Assembly: GCA_021464245.1 (NCBI GenBank)
Contig: JADCRB010000055.1
Coordinates: 1,394,487 to 1,458,486, forward strand
Length of the DNA: 64,000 nt
Source: Carallia brachiata
Taxonomy: Eukaryota; Streptophyta; Magnoliopsida; Malpighiales; Rhizophoraceae
Reading direction: 5' to 3'
Position 1 is the first letter of the stretch. Every line of letters starts with the position of its first letter. Of this stretch, positions 24,404 to 38,394 are shown in pieces. Under the pieces are notes generated by a model that had not been told where the DNA came from, searched no databases, and was given only the letters and a program-made list of their open reading frames with translations. Made by a program: the position numbers and the translations under genes.

Positions 24404-25513
24404 TCCCAATGTTAATGCCTTCTATTTTTTCCCCGTTCTTTTGGATCGATATGCAAATGTCTTCTGTAATTCTGTGTACAATCTAACTCAAATGACTGGG
24501 AAATAAAAATTGCATATTCTTCAAAAGAGCTGTTATTAAGTTAATTTTCCAGTAATTTTCTTCGATATTCATACCAAAAAACAAAGGTGTAAAGTATCGG
24601 ACTGGCCCACGATTAAACATGTTCAGTTGGACGGTCCAGTTCAGTCGTTTGGTAATGGGCCTGACATTACGAAGCACCCTAGCCGGTCCAAACTTCCGTT
24701 GCCAATGACCAATCAAAAAATTCCGTCAGCTTTGTCTAAATCAATTGGCCTTCATGTTTTGAGTGAACCATTGCAACTAGTTAATGCAATGGCTCCCAAC
24801 CCTCCAATTTGGCCCAAAAAAAAAAACAAAACAAAGGAAAATTCCTTCTAGTTTAAGAGCCAAAAAAAAAAAAAAAAAATCCTTTTAAATGGTTAGACAG
24901 TAATTCAAGTGATGAGAGAGTGGGTATGTCCCTTACTCTTACTGGTTTGATCTTTATTTGTTCATACTCTCTTTTTCACATATACTCATAGAGACGGAAA
25001 AAGGCAGTAATTCAAGTGATGAGAGAGTGGGTATGTCCTTACTAGATTTGATCTTTATTTGTTCATACTCTCTTTTCTCACATATGCTTATAGAGACAGA
25101 AAAGAAAAAAAAAAAATATTTTAGAATGAAATAAAAAAAAATCTTCTAGACGGATTTAAAAAAAAGAAAATTTCTTCTAAAAAAAGAATTTCCCAGTGCC
25201 TAAAAAAAAGTAAAAAAAAAAAAAAAGGAAAAGCGCAATTCATTTTCCCGCTTCTTGGTTCCACTGAAAAATTCAAAACCATTCCAGAAAAAACCCCACC
25301 AGGATGCAGTACCACCGCTGCAGGTCTCTTGCTCCTCCCGAGTCCATCTCCGATTCAGTAACTCAACTCACCGTCTCTTCGGGTTTCTCAACTCGGAAAC
25401 CCATCCCCTTCTCGAAGATCTTCTCAATCTCTCGTTTCGCTCTCGCTCTCGCTCGCACTGTTAATTTGCATTACTAATTTTTTATTTTGGTCTTTAATTT
25501 TGGGGGTAAAAGA
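24404..25513. other. Intergenic region between NOA1 and SMC2
   Basis: It contains a 107-base tandem duplication (24898-25104), several poly(A) runs and, at 25300-25480, a CT-rich leader (ctctcgctctcgctcgc) that fits the SMC2 5' UTR. Confidence 0.55.
24898..25104. repeat. Tandem duplication, unit about 107 bases
   Basis: The unit starting cagtaattcaagtgatgaga at 24898 recurs at 25005, with a few substitutions and small indels (for example cttactcttactgg versus cttactag). It lies in the SMC2 upstream region, about 400-600 bases before the ATG. It appears fairly young because the copies are very similar. Confidence 0.85.
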
Positions 25514-28500
25514 ATGTACGTCAAGGAGATATGCTTAGAAGGTTTCAAATCGTATGCGACGAGGACGGTGGTGCAGGGTTTCGATCCTTTCTTCAACGCG
25601 ATAACCGGGTTGAACGGGTCGGGCAAGTCCAACATTCTCGATTCGATTTGCTTCGTGTTGGGTATAACCAATTTGCAGCAGGTTCGTGCTTCAAATCTCC
25701 AGGAGCTCGTCTACAAGCAAGGCCAAGCTGGGATCACTAAGGCCACCGTGTCCATCGTGTTCGATAACTCCGACAGGAGTAGGAGTCCTCTTGGATACGA
25801 GGACCATCCAGAGATCACTGTCACTAGACAGGTCTGCAATTTGTTTAATTTTCATGGGAAATTGTCATGATTTTGTAATGTGCTGTGTACCGGTGACGAT
25901 TATCTTGCTGCCTGTTGAATTTATGAGAGAAAAACGAACTTTGGTGGCTTTTGTCGGACTTGATGCCTGATTTATTTTAATTTCGTTGAATGATTTTTTA
26001 ACCACTTAGTTGCCGTGAGCTTATAACTCGAATAACAGTGATAATATGCCAATAAAATGGAAGTCGAGGGTTCAAATCCTTGACCTCCCCAACTGTCCTT
26101 TTTCCTCATACTAGTTGGTTTAGGTTTACGATATCTCTCAAAAAAAAAAAAAAAAACTACGTAGTTTGCGGTAAATGTTTGGCTTATGTTTATGATACTC
26201 TTGACGACGAGGACTTATTTTCGGGCTATGCAGATTGTGGTAGGAGGCAGGAACAAGTATCTGATAAATGGAAAGCTAGCCCAGCCTAACCAAGTTCAAA
26301 ACCTGTTCCACTCTGTTCAGCTGAATGTAATAATCCGCATTTTCTCATAATGCAAGGACGCATCACAAAGGTCCTGAATATGAAACCACCTGAGATCTTG
26401 TCTATGCTTGAAGAGGCTGCTGGAACGCGGATGTATGAGACAAAGAAGGAGTCTGCGCTGAAAACACTTGAGAAGAAGCAAAGTAAGGTTGACGAGATTA
26501 ACAAGCTTCTTGACCAGGAGATACTGCCGGCATTGGAGAAATTGAGGAAGGAACGGATGCAATATATGCAGTGGGCCAATGGGAATGCTGAATTAGACAG
26601 ACTAGAAGGTTTTGCATTGCCTATGAATATGTCCAAGCAGAAAAGATTAGGGACACTGCAGTCAATGAGGTGGAACAGGTAAAGGCCAAGATTGCTGAAA
26701 TTGATGACAATGAAAGGAGTGCAGAGATGGAAATAAAGGAAATGGAGATGGAAATATCAAAACTGACGGCTGAAAGGAAGCCAGCATGGGTGGGGAAGTG
26801 AAAACCTTGTCAGAGAAAGTAGATGCGCTCTCTCAAAATCTTGTGCGGGAAGTATCCGTGTTAAATAACAAAGAAGATATGCTAAAGAGTGAAAACAAGA
26901 ATGTTGAGATGGTAACTGTGCTTCATTTGCTTTTTCTCCCCTTTATGTCAATTCTGTCAGCACTAAAAAGTTTTAGTTAGAGTTTGATTTCAAACCCAAA
27001 TGTCTTATTTGATGTTACCAGATTATTCATAATATTGAAGACTTGAAGCAGTCTGTAGAAGAGAGGGCCACTGCTGTTACGAAGTCTGAAGAAGGAGCAG
27101 CTGATCTCAAGAAAAGAGTTGAGGAACTTTCCAAGAGTTTGGAGGAGTATGAGAAAGAATACCAAGTAAGGAGCAATTCTATGGGCATATTTTTTTTCAA
27201 TCCAGAAGTAGTTGGTTTTGAGTAAGTTGCAATTGCTATTGATAGGGTGTACTAGCTGGGAAGAGTAGCGGTAATGAGGAGAAATGCCTTGAAGATCAAC
27301 TAGGTGAAGCTAAAATTGCTGTTGGAAATACTGAAACAGAGCTGAAACAATTGAAGACAAAAATGAGCCATTGTGAAAAGGAGCTGAAAGAGAAAAGGCA
27401 TCAGTTAATGTCAAAGCGTGAAGAGGCTGTTGCTGTAGAAACTGAGCTCAATGCTAGAAAGAAGGATGTAGAAAATGTTAAGTTGGCTTTAGAATCTCTT
27501 CATATAAGGAGGGTGAGAGGGAGGCTCTGCAAAAGGTTTGCATAGTTTTTTCATGATGATGATCTGTTATCTGTTCCTATATGGTCGATGTATTCTCTTT
27601 TGCTTATATGAAAATTTCTTCAGGATCGTGCATCTGAGCTGGATATGGTGCAGAAGTTAAAAGATGAAATACGTGATCTTTCGGCACAGTTATCAAATGT
27701 TCAGTTCACTTATCGTGATCCTGTCAAAAACTTTGATAGATCAAGGGTAAAGGGTGTAGTAGCAAAACTCATCAAAGTGAAAGATAGTTCGGCCATGACT
27801 GCCTTGGAGGTCAGCAATGTGTGCCTTTTACTATGGTTTTTCATAACAGCAACACCATATGGTCAGTAGAGACTCTTATAGAATTAATTTGTAGGTTACT
27901 GCCGGTGGGAAGCTGTTCAATGTTGTTGTGGACACCGAAAATACTGGGAAGCAACTTCTTCAAAATGGTGATCTCCGAAGGAGAGTGACAATCATACCTC
28001 TGAACAAAATTCAGTCGCATACTTTACCCCCTCGAGTTAAGCAGGCAGCAGTTAGACTGGTTAGTCATTGCTTGTCTTTTTCCCATTGTTGCTGTGCCAG
28101 GTAGCCATCCTTATTTGACTCTATCCTTGAATTCACAGGTTGGCAAGGAGAATGCAGAAGTGGCACTTTCTTTAGTTGGCTATGATGAGGAGTTAAAAGT
28201 ATATTATTTACTGGGGCTTTCCATTATGTCAATCCTGTTCACCATGTACCTCTGATTTCTATGTTATTTTACATCTTGAGATGTACTAATGGGGAAAACA
28301 CCAACATGCATGGGCAATTCTAAATGTGATTCGATGCATTAGGTTTACTAGGAACTATTTTCATGCTTCCTTTTCTTGGATCTTTTTTGTATAAAGCTTA
28401 TTTGTTGTGCAGAGTGCCATGGAATATGTTTTTGGTTCAACCTTCATTTGCAAAACGATTGATGGTGCAAAGGAGGTATGTTAACTGTTCATTGAGAAAT

Positions 28501-31500
28501 TAGTGATCTCATCAGAAAATGGATTTTTCACCATTTACATTGGTTCATGCTTCATATTTCCTCTTTCATGAATATGCTACAATGTTGATTTTTCCTTGCA
28601 TGGCATGGACATATGAATTGATAGTTTGGAATACATTTTCTTCTTGGACATTTGAACATTTGAGTGAATTTTCTTGAATGTTTCATAGGTTGCTTTTAAC
28701 CGAGAAATTCGTACTCCAAGCGTCACCCTTGAAGGTGATATATTTCAACCAAGTGGTCTTTTGACTGGTGGAAGCCGCAAGTGGGTCACTTCTCCATTTG
28801 ACTTTTATTTATGGAAGTTGTGTGGGATGTTGAATGAACATCAAATGATTCCCCTTCCCCATCCACAAAAGGAAGAAGGCAAATACCAACATGAGAAAGA
28901 GAATTTATTGTATTTCTGGTTAATCACCTAACATTGTATGGTCAATTGAACTGCGGCAGTTATCGCATCAGAAGATGCTTTCAAGTTTTTGGATGTAATT
29001 TCGTCAATCAACATTTTAAAGTTAAATTTCTGTTTTCAGAGGCGGTGGTGATCTTTTAAGGCAACTTCATAAGTTGGCTGAGGCTGAATCAAACCTTTTA
29101 GTACGCCAGAGAAAGTTGTCTGAAATTGATGCAAAGGTAGGCCCCTGATTGTTCTTGACCTTGCATAAGAAGGCAATATAATCTCATGTGTTGGATATGT
29201 ACGTGATGCGTTTACATATTTTGCATCTCATTTTAATTTAATTGGAAGTACCATTAGCCATTAAGTGATCAGTGACTAATGGGAATATTGAAGTGTTACA
29301 CTAACATTTGACAAGGGCATTTTTTCCCTGTCATGAATGGAAGGTCTTAACGTTTAAGTTATCATCAGTGAGATGATTTGTGATAGGTATTTGTTAGTTT
29401 TGAAATATGTAAAAGCCTCAGCAGAGTTCTTGCAGGAGATTCTGCTTTATTGAGGCTAAGCATGCAAAGATTCAATGTTAGCTTTGGAGGAAGAACATTT
29501 TGTCAACTTTTCTGGATTTTGCATTGCAACATTCTAATGCAGCCTAGCTTAATAGCCCATATATATGGGCTACAACATATGAATTTCACATCTCCATTTT
29601 CTTGTAGCACGCTCTAGTACCGTTTCTTCACACACTGCCTCCATTTTAGTTTATCTTTTATCTTTGATCTTCTGCTCCCTGGTTCTGTGGAAACATATTG
29701 GCGTTGAAACAAGAATATTTACCTTTTCCTCTGTTCTTATTAACCTTTTGTTTGTTTTATTAACCATCTATTTATTGAGATTTTAGTCTAAACTCTTCAC
29801 TTAATTTGTTTGGTTTGTTGTATCTGTTTACTTGTGACCAACATTGATGAACTGAAATCAAGGTTGTAGAGGAAGCAGTAATTTGTTTATTTCTTCTGGA
29901 ATCTTCATTAACTGATTTTGCATTTTCTTAAACACGGTGATTTCTGACTTGAAGGTTTTAGATACTTTCTGCTGGTTCCCCCCTCTCCTTTCTGTAGCCT
30001 TGTAGGTGGAATTGAATTTAGGTTCTTCATTTGATTCATACTCCATTGTCATTGTTGTTTGCAGATAACAGAGCTCCTGCCTCTGCATAAAAGATTCATG
30101 GATCTCAAAAAACAGCTAGAACTCAAGTCGTATGACCTTTCATTATTTCAGGGCAGAGCTGAACAAAATGAGCATCACAAGGTTTTGTTCCTTTTTCTTG
30201 TCTTTGATAACAGTTTGATTCTGTTTTCTAAAGTTGTTCTGCACCTCGTTCTCATAAAACAGCACACTACATTTTTTTCTTTTTCCTTTTTTTGTTGGAA
30301 TTATTGTCACAGCTCAGTGAATTAGTCAGGAAGATTGAGCAGGAGCTTGAAGATGCAAAAGATGCTTCCAAAGAAAAGCAAATTTTGTATGACAAGTGTG
30401 TTAGTACGGTGCTGCAACTTGAAAAATCAATAAAAGAGCATGACAATAGTCGACAGGGCAGGCTCAAAGACTTGGAAAAAAATATAAAGGCCACAAAAGC
30501 TCAGATGCAGTCAGCTTCAAAGGATCTCAAGGTGGCTTCCCATGTTCTATATTTTATGAGATGCAGATATAGAAATCCATCTGCAATGGTCTCATCTCTT
30601 GAGGATTCTAAGATTGGTGCTTTATTGTTTCTGCAACAACCAATAACTTGTTGGAAAAATGTTCTCCATTTTCTTTTGATAGACTTATTGCAAAATCAGG
30701 ATGCTTTATCTGTGCATGTTGATACTTAAGATCCAAATCCTAATGCTTGACCCAAGCAGCTGTCTCTGTGACTGCACTGCTGTTACCGCAGGTCACACAC
30801 ACAAAAAAAAAAAATCCATGAATGCATTGCCTCTTGTATTCTATATTTATGGTGAAGTGGGACAATTGTTATTGGACATGCACTGGGGCAAAAAAAATCA
30901 AGAGATGCTCATTTCGTGCAATGAAGGAAAAGGAAGAGTTGAAGTTGTTTCTGCGATTTTAACTTCATATATGCAAGCCAGATTTTTGCTGAAAATTCTC
31001 TAACGTCCTGTGCATGGTTTTCCTGTCTACAAGGGGCATGAGAATGAAAGAGAGAGACTCATTATGGAACAGGAAGCAGTCAAAAAGGAACATGCATCCT
31101 TGGACAATCAGTTGAGTTCTCTAAGAAAGCAGATTGACCATCTCAATTTGGAAGTAGAACAGCAAAGGCCAAGGTAAGTTTGGAATCTTATTTTTTAAGT
31201 CCATCAGCAGAGAAGTGAATTCAATGTTCCTTTCTCTTCTAGGTTGCGTTAACCCGTGATAATCATGAGAAGGCTCAGTCGAGCTAAATGCCATCCGTCA
31301 GAAGATGAAGGAATGTGATTCTCAAATTAGCAGCATTCTGAGGGAGCAGAAAACACTTCAGCAAAGGTTTGGTGAGATAAAGATTGAGAGGAGAAAGCTC
31401 GAAAATGAGGTAATGTTGCCTGTATATTGGGATTTTCCACTATTGACGATAAATAAGAAATAAAAGTTGCTTATGTTCTTCTTGGACAGATGTAGGCTTG

Positions 31501-33162
31501 CCCCTATCAATGGGATTTAGAATATCAGAGCTATCCACACTATATCTACTTGGAGCTTCTAATATGCTGTGTTAAATTACTTTTTAACAGGTAAAAAGAA
31601 TGGAAATGGAGCAGAAAGATTGCTCTACAAAAGTAGACAAATTGATTGAGAAGCATTCTTGGATTGCTTCTGAGAAACAGTTTTTTGGAAGAAGCGGTAC
31701 CGACTATGATTTTAGGTCCCGTGATCCAGTTAAAGCAAGGGAAGAACTTGAGAAACTGCAAGCCGAGCAATCGGGGTATATGACTTGAAATTTTAATGTC
31801 TTTGTTTTGAAAGTGTTCAAACACTGATAAGTATATTGTTATTAATTGTTCTTTGGATACTTAACTGCTGACTGGACATTTTTCTTTCGTTGTGTTCTCA
31901 ATTTTTAAGTCTTGAGAAGCGGGTGAACAAGAAAGTTATGGCGATGTTTGAGAAAGCAGAAGATGAGTATAATGATTTGATGTCCAAAAAAAATATCATT
32001 GAGGTTGGTTATCCTGGATCTGCATGAACATAGTTGTATCCTAGTTTTCTACATGCTATTCTGATTCTCTGTTCATGTAGAATGACAAGTCTAAAATCAA
32101 GAAGGTGATAGAAGAGCTAGATGAGAAGAAGAAAGAAACCCTCAAAGTTACTTGGGTTAAAGTAAACAGGTGAGATTTTTTTTTCCCCCTTTTTACTCCA
32201 TAAATGCGTGCAAGCTTTGATCTCTCCCGTGATATGTTATTGTCCAAAGCATTATTCAAGTCCTTTAGATAAGCGATCAATGGCTTTCTTTTTCTTTTTT
32301 GATTTGGAAAACAATCTTACCTTTTTTTTTTTTCTTCAGTGACTTTGGATCCATCTTTTCTACCCTATTACCAGGAACCATGGCAAAGCTAGAACCTCCT
32401 GAAGGTTGCAGTTTTCTAGATGGTCTCGAGGTTCGTGTTGCATTTGGTAGCGTTTGGAAACAGTCTCTGTCAGAGCTAAGTGGAGGCCAACGATCCCTGT
32501 TGGCCCTCTCTCTAATTTTGGCACTGCTTCTCTTTAAGCCAGCTCCACTCTATATTCTTGATGAGGTATTTCCTTCATTACATTTTTTCTCTGACCCAAC
32601 TCCAATTCAAGCCTTGCTACCCGTTAAAGTATGTGGTCTAGTGTATCAAATGTTAAATGGGAATACAAAAATTTGCCATTTTTTACATTCAGGCTTCATC
32701 AAGGAACTTGAAATGCAGTCACATGCTTGCAAAAGTTTTCTTCTTTCACTTCTTCGTGGTTATACTTTGTTTGGGCCAGGGTCTGGTGAATTGAATTTGC
32801 AAGTTGCTAAATCCTCAAGGTTGATTTTGACAGGTTGACGCAGCTCTTGATCTAAGCCACACACAGAACATAGGGAGAATGATTAAAGCCCACTTTCCAC
32901 ACTCCCAGGTCTTATGATTCTCTTTTGCATTAGTCGACTAGCAAACTAAGGGGATTATAAGGAATTATTTTCCATCTTATTTCGTGGCCTAAAATACTTT
33001 AATATTTGTATCTTAAACTTGTCCTTTTGAACTGTCTTGTAGTTTATCGTGGTTTCACTGAAAGAAGGCATGTTCAATAATGCCAATGTCATTTTTCGGA
33101 CAAAATTTGTTGATGGGGTTTCAACAGTCCAGAGAACTGTTGCTGCTAAGCAAAGCAAGTGA
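25514..33162 (+). CDS. SMC2: SMC2, condensin ATPase subunit (frame broken in several exons)
   Basis: This core subunit of condensin compacts chromosomes together with SMC4. Twenty exons: 25514-25831, 26234-26911, 27022-27165, 27246-27535, 27624-27809, 27895-28059, 28139-28198, 28413-28475, 28689-28780, 29040-29136, 30065-30181, 30313-30531, 31034-31173, 31243-31409, 31591-31775, 31910-32003, 32081-32169, 32340-32565, 32834-32908 and 33043-33162. Walker A is GLNGSGKS (32-39). A coiled coil follows, then the hinge ([12 protein letters not shown], about residue 515), a second coiled coil, the ABC signature [13 protein letters not shown] and Walker B LYILDEVDAALD. Total coding is 3525 bases; with six missing bases counted it would be 1176 residues (Arabidopsis 1175). 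Breaks lie near 26330, 26604, 26780, 27500, 31167 and 31280. Splice sites and phases all agree with the family. Confidence 0.95.
26011..26156 (+). mobile_element. tRNA-derived SINE in SMC2 intron 1
   Basis: It starts tgccgtgagcttataactcg (A-box region), has a clear B box gagggttcaaatccttg at about 26068-26084, and ends in a poly(A) tail up to 26156. Similar 10-11 base flanks (acttagttgc on the left, acgtagtttgc on the right) look like an aged target duplication. It lies in the same orientation as SMC2. Confidence 0.75.
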
Positions 33163-34076
33163 ATACTGTCGTGTGAATCAGGTAATATTGGTGTAAATCT
33201 ACTTCTCTATTGTTATTCTTCCGTCAGTTTCTGTAGCAGCATTCTTTATCTGATTTAGTTTAACAGTCGTTCTAGAATTTTCGCTCAACTGTTCATAAAC
33301 TCTTTCGTTTTCTTCTTCCAAGTGTTTGTTGATGACTCGTTCATTGGGAGTGCACAGAGCTATGGCGACTGTATTGAAAGCTGATACATGTAAGATATGA
33401 ACTGTGTTTTGCCTGCATGTGTAACACTAGAGCAATTATGTGGAAGTGTGCTGGTTGTATACACGTTAACATGTAGAATCTCTATCAACCATCATATTAA
33501 ACTTACTACGAGCAGCAAGCCTGTGATAATGCTGCCTTAAATGATGTTGTACTTACTCTCTGCAATGTTTTAGCAAAATCATTTCATTTATCAAACTTGA
33601 CATCTTGTCCCAGTTAGTACAACCTAGGCCAGCAGTTCAGTTTGATCATTTGAGCTGTCCAGTTTTTGAGTAGGGCTAAGGCTGTGATTTATTCAAGAGT
33701 GTTTTTTTTTTTTTTGAGAAAACAAGAGTGTTATTGAATAGGCCCAAGTTTTGTAAACAAGTTTGAAAGCAAAGGCTCCTTTGCGTGTAACCAAAGACTC
33801 TTTAATTCTAGTACTAACGGGCTAAGCTTCTGAAAATTCATTGAACAAATGCGGCAGTTAATCAGACATAGGTCTCTTTAAAGGGCGCGCGGTCCAAAGC
33901 CTTTTGGGAGCAGTTCTATTCGTTTAATTTAAAAGCTACTTTGTCTATAGCAGTTCTATTAGTGAAACTGATGATAGATGTTCTTTATCTTTCTTTAAAT
34001 CGGCAACCATTTCCTTTTCTAGTTGTTTTTTTTTGTTTTTGTCTATTAACAAGTTTGTTGAATTGTGAGTTATACA

Positions 34077-34600
34077 TAGAGATGGCAAAAAGTGATTCGA
34101 TTTGATAATTTGTTTTAATCCATTCGAAAAAATTGAGTCAGAAACTCGATTTTTCAACTCGAATCTAAAAGTGACCCAACTCGAAAATGATCCTAAAATT
34201 TTGGGTTGGATCCGGGTTGAATCCGAGTCACTCGTTGAGTTAAGAAAAAAATAAAATAGTGAAATTTTTTTTGACGTTTGCCTTTAATTTATCTTTTTTA
34301 AGTAGTAATTAGTATTATTTTCGTAAAATATAGATATATATGATGTAAAAATTAAATTTAAATATTTAGTTCATTATAAAAATAAGTTTTAAATTTAATT
34401 GAATTGTTTTATTTTAGTGAAAAATGACTTCAAAAAAATAATGGTTTAGTTCGAATTCAATCTGAACTCAATCCGAATATGAAATGATCTAACCGAACCC
34501 GAACCGAATGTCGCGTGACCTGAAAGTAATCCAACCGAAAATGACCTAAATCATAACACCTAACTTGAATCTGATTCAACCCAATTTTTTGACATTTCTA
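34077..34600. mobile_element. hAT-type MITE with 8-base target duplication
   Basis: The ends are TAGAGATGGCAAAA and, in inverse, TAGAAATGTCAAAA. Both sides are flanked by the perfect 8-base duplication gttataca (34069-34076 and 34601-34608). An 8-base duplication and TAG-starting termini are typical of the hAT superfamily. There is no transposase frame in the 524 bases, so it is non-autonomous. Confidence 0.85.
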
Positions 34601-37600
34601 GTTATACATAATGAGAATAGTTTTTTTTTATTTTATAAATTTTATACTTTTTTTTCCTAAATTTAAAATTAAAACTGTGGAAGTGAAAATTTTAAGCTTT
34701 AACTGAGGTGTTTTTTAAGAGATTTTTTTTACTTGTTTTACCTTTGCTCTTTCTTTCCCCATCTTTTTCCTTTCAAATCCGTTGGAATTTTTTTTTTTTT
34801 TGGAGTTTTTTTTGACTTTTTATCTTATCTTATGTGTATCGAATCTGAATTCAGAATTGAATAGTATCAGGAGGGCTGGCCCAGAAAAGGAAAAATAATT
34901 ATTAGTATCAGGAGAAGAAACTCGATGGTTTCTGTGGCGAGTGGCAACCAACCTAGAAGTCACAGAAATTGAATGTCACTGGTATACTCCTAGTCTGCCA
35001 ACTGCAACCTAAAATTTTAATTACACAAAAAAAAAAAAAAATGCAGGACAAGTCAGATTGAACTATAGAGAAACATCCCAAAGGGGGACCCCTGGGCATT
35101 GTATATTGTCTCGAATCGAAAGTTTGAATCTTCAAGACTTCAAACCTGAAAGACTTTTGTTGCAGTGGGTGGTCATGAAAGATTAGGGAGACTGGACGAT
35201 TGACGGTCTTGTCTTGTCACCTCGTCCCAAGTACCCCCAATATTCGGTCTATGACATCATGTTAAATCTTCTTATAGTTTTTTAGTTCATCTTATCTCTG
35301 CTGTTTTGGATTTAAAATTAAATTTTGCGCGTTATGTTTTTTTTTTTTTTTTTTCTCTCGATTTAGATTAATACATAAAACATATTTTATGTGCAAATCA
35401 ATTCCATATGATACTGAATTTTAATGTGTAACCTTATTACATCTAATATGATATGCTTTAATTGATTAATTGCATATATATTTCCATAATTTGTTTTTGA
35501 AAATTGGCTTTTAAGAACAAGATATTGTGAAATTTTCAAAATCTTAATAGTTGTATTTCTTAGTTAATTTAGTTGTTATTGAAAGATATCTATTAATGAA
35601 GAGTTAAAGAGTCATGTTTATTAAGTTTAAAAGACGTTTTTCTTAGTCAAATAACTACCAAATTATTTTCCTTTATAAATATATGATGTGACTATTCACA
35701 TAACAATAGAAAAGAGAAGAAAAATCATATACATTATAATAGTAATTTTGCAACACTACAAAAATTATTTTTAAAAAATTGATTTCAGTAGTATAAATTA
35801 TAGTTAAGTGTTATTTTATTTTATTTTATGAGAGAATTTACTATAATATGTTTGCATCATTATGAGGATGAATTTTACTTGAAAGAAAGTGATACTATTA
35901 TATAATTTGAAATAATTTTTTTATTTTTAATAATTCTTTCATTTCTAATTTTACTATTATATGATTTGAAACAATTCTTTCATTTCTAATTTCGATACAA
36001 CATTCATCTTTTTTTTTTATCTGGGGCAAAGCTCCGTGATGTATAATCACTTTACTTGGTACATTAAAATTGAAGCTTACAAACGTTGCCCGGAGCAGTT
36101 TTTTGCTTTTTTTTTTGGATTTAAACTTCTAATCGATGAATTGCTTATCTGGCAAACAAAAGTAGTTGATAAATATAAAATCACAATTTTATCTTTTTTT
36201 CTTGTAAAATATAAAAATAATATATTAAATGATCATTTTATTATTTAAATAATAATAAATAAATATCAATTTAATAAAAAATCACAATTTTATTTTAATA
36301 ATTAATATAATAATAATAATAATTAGTAATTAATAACATAAAAAATGATAAGAGTAACAACCATAAACAATAAGTAAACCAAATAAACTGTGAGTGATGT
36401 GGAATGAACAACTATTAATGTAAAATGTACAACAATCGCTATGGCTCTGTTGTTTATTTTCCAAAAGAAAAGAAAAGAAAATAATTTTTATTAATTTATT
36501 TTTTATCAATTTAAATAACTATTTTTTACTTTTTCTCTCATAAATTATTATTTATTTTCTTTCTTATAATTTTTTAATTATTATTTTTTATCAATTATAA
36601 TAATATTATTACAGTACTATTTTTATTATTTATTTTTTATTCAATTTTTCACAATTCAATCACACCTTGTAAGAGTTGTAACTATCATTTGTTGCACATT
36701 GTATGATAACCCATAGTTATTGCTTTTTTTGGTTCAGTTTTATTATATATTATATATTTTTAAAAAATTGAGAAAAAATTTACACGTGAGACCCGTAAGT
36801 CTCGTCTGCTGCACCAAATCGTCTCCGGTTACGTAATTGGACCTTTTTTTTTTTTTTTATAATAATTTATGCTGTGGCACAGCAAGAGGACAATAAACAA
36901 AGCCCCGGTCGGTTTTGTCCTCTTTACTACACGGCTAATCAGTTTAAGAGTTGACTCCAAAGCCTGGGGGGGGCAATCCTTAGGAAACCGTCATAAAGAT
37001 TTTGCGCGTCTAATTTAGCATCAATATGTAGTTTTAGTCGGCGTTGCGCAGAGATTAATGGCTTCTGCTACAGTAAAGCTGCCTAATTTAAGAAAGAATA
37101 CTGTTATGCAGTCACGTAATTTATAATATATAATTAATTTAATAATTTATTTCGTTTGAAATATAATATATATTTTAAGATCTAACGATCAAAATTTTTA
37201 TATACTAATTTTGTGTTTATTATTATTATTTAATTATTTATGTAACATTTTCCTTTAAGAAATTAATTAATAGGGCTAGAAAATAAGGGAAAAAAAAAAT
37301 CCAAGTTGCCCACCAAATTGAGCAAATAATAATCAAAATAGTGAAGGAAATATAGAGAGGAGAGAGGCGGACATGCCTAAGATTATAGGAACATGAGATA
37401 ACCCGATCGCACATGACATGATCTGTCGGATCTCGACACGTATTTGTGGCGGTTCACTATAATAGTGCCTTAATTGACTTTTTAGATGAATGTTTCCCAG
37501 ATAACGATAATGTGTAATTTAGATGATGAAGTGCTTAATTATCCATGTATGTGTGCTTCTTTTAGTTAAAAATTTGTGAGTATTAATATCTATAATAGGA

Positions 37601-38394
37601 AAATCTTTGTTAGATACAAATTTCAAGATATGGATATAAAAAAAAAAAGAAAATTTAGACTACATTCTATTTTTTTTTTATTATATGAAAAAAATTTATT
37701 ATAATGTAACATAGATTCATATAAAATCTCTTCACGTTTCTCAAAATAGGGCTTTGGTAACTCCTAAATAGACTGACAGAGAGATAATCAAAAATAATTT
37801 ATATATATATTACAATTAGTTTATTGTATATTAACTTTAATTGTATTATGTATCATAAATTTTCATAGGTCTCTATATTTTGATTTTTTTACCTTATGAT
37901 ATTCAATAACGTTAAGGGTTATCTGCAGTAAATTTATTGATAATTTGCACAAAAATATCTCTATCTTAGGTCTTTATAATAATTGTATGTCCGTATGATC
38001 ATGGCCAATGTAATATTGTACCCATGAATTCCGACGGGACGCTTAATTTGAAAATTCATGCTTTCATAATTGAGATGTCCCTTACCTCAGATAAAACCTT
38101 AGGCACACACTTACTTGTGCGTTGACATTAGTTGAAAGTCAAGAGAACAAAACATTTTCTTTTTGCGAACCGGTGCATTTTATTCTTCGAATATAAGCCA
38201 ATGGGCAATAGCCATGCATAACGCACAGCTATTTCTTTCATTTTCTTTTTACAGTATTCCTAGTAACTTCAACGTATCCAAGCTAACCACAATACTTAAA
38301 CTTTTATTCTAAAGAACGTGAAAATCCAGTTCATTGTTTGCGATCGTTGCATATTAATATCATAGTGAGCCACTTGTCATTATTCCAGGTAAGT

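Noticed and set aside
25514..33162. SMC2 as a decayed pseudogene
   Set aside because: Twenty exons, all splice sites and all ATPase motifs are intact, and only one-base losses occur. I prefer consensus error, though the sequence alone cannot exclude recent inactivation.
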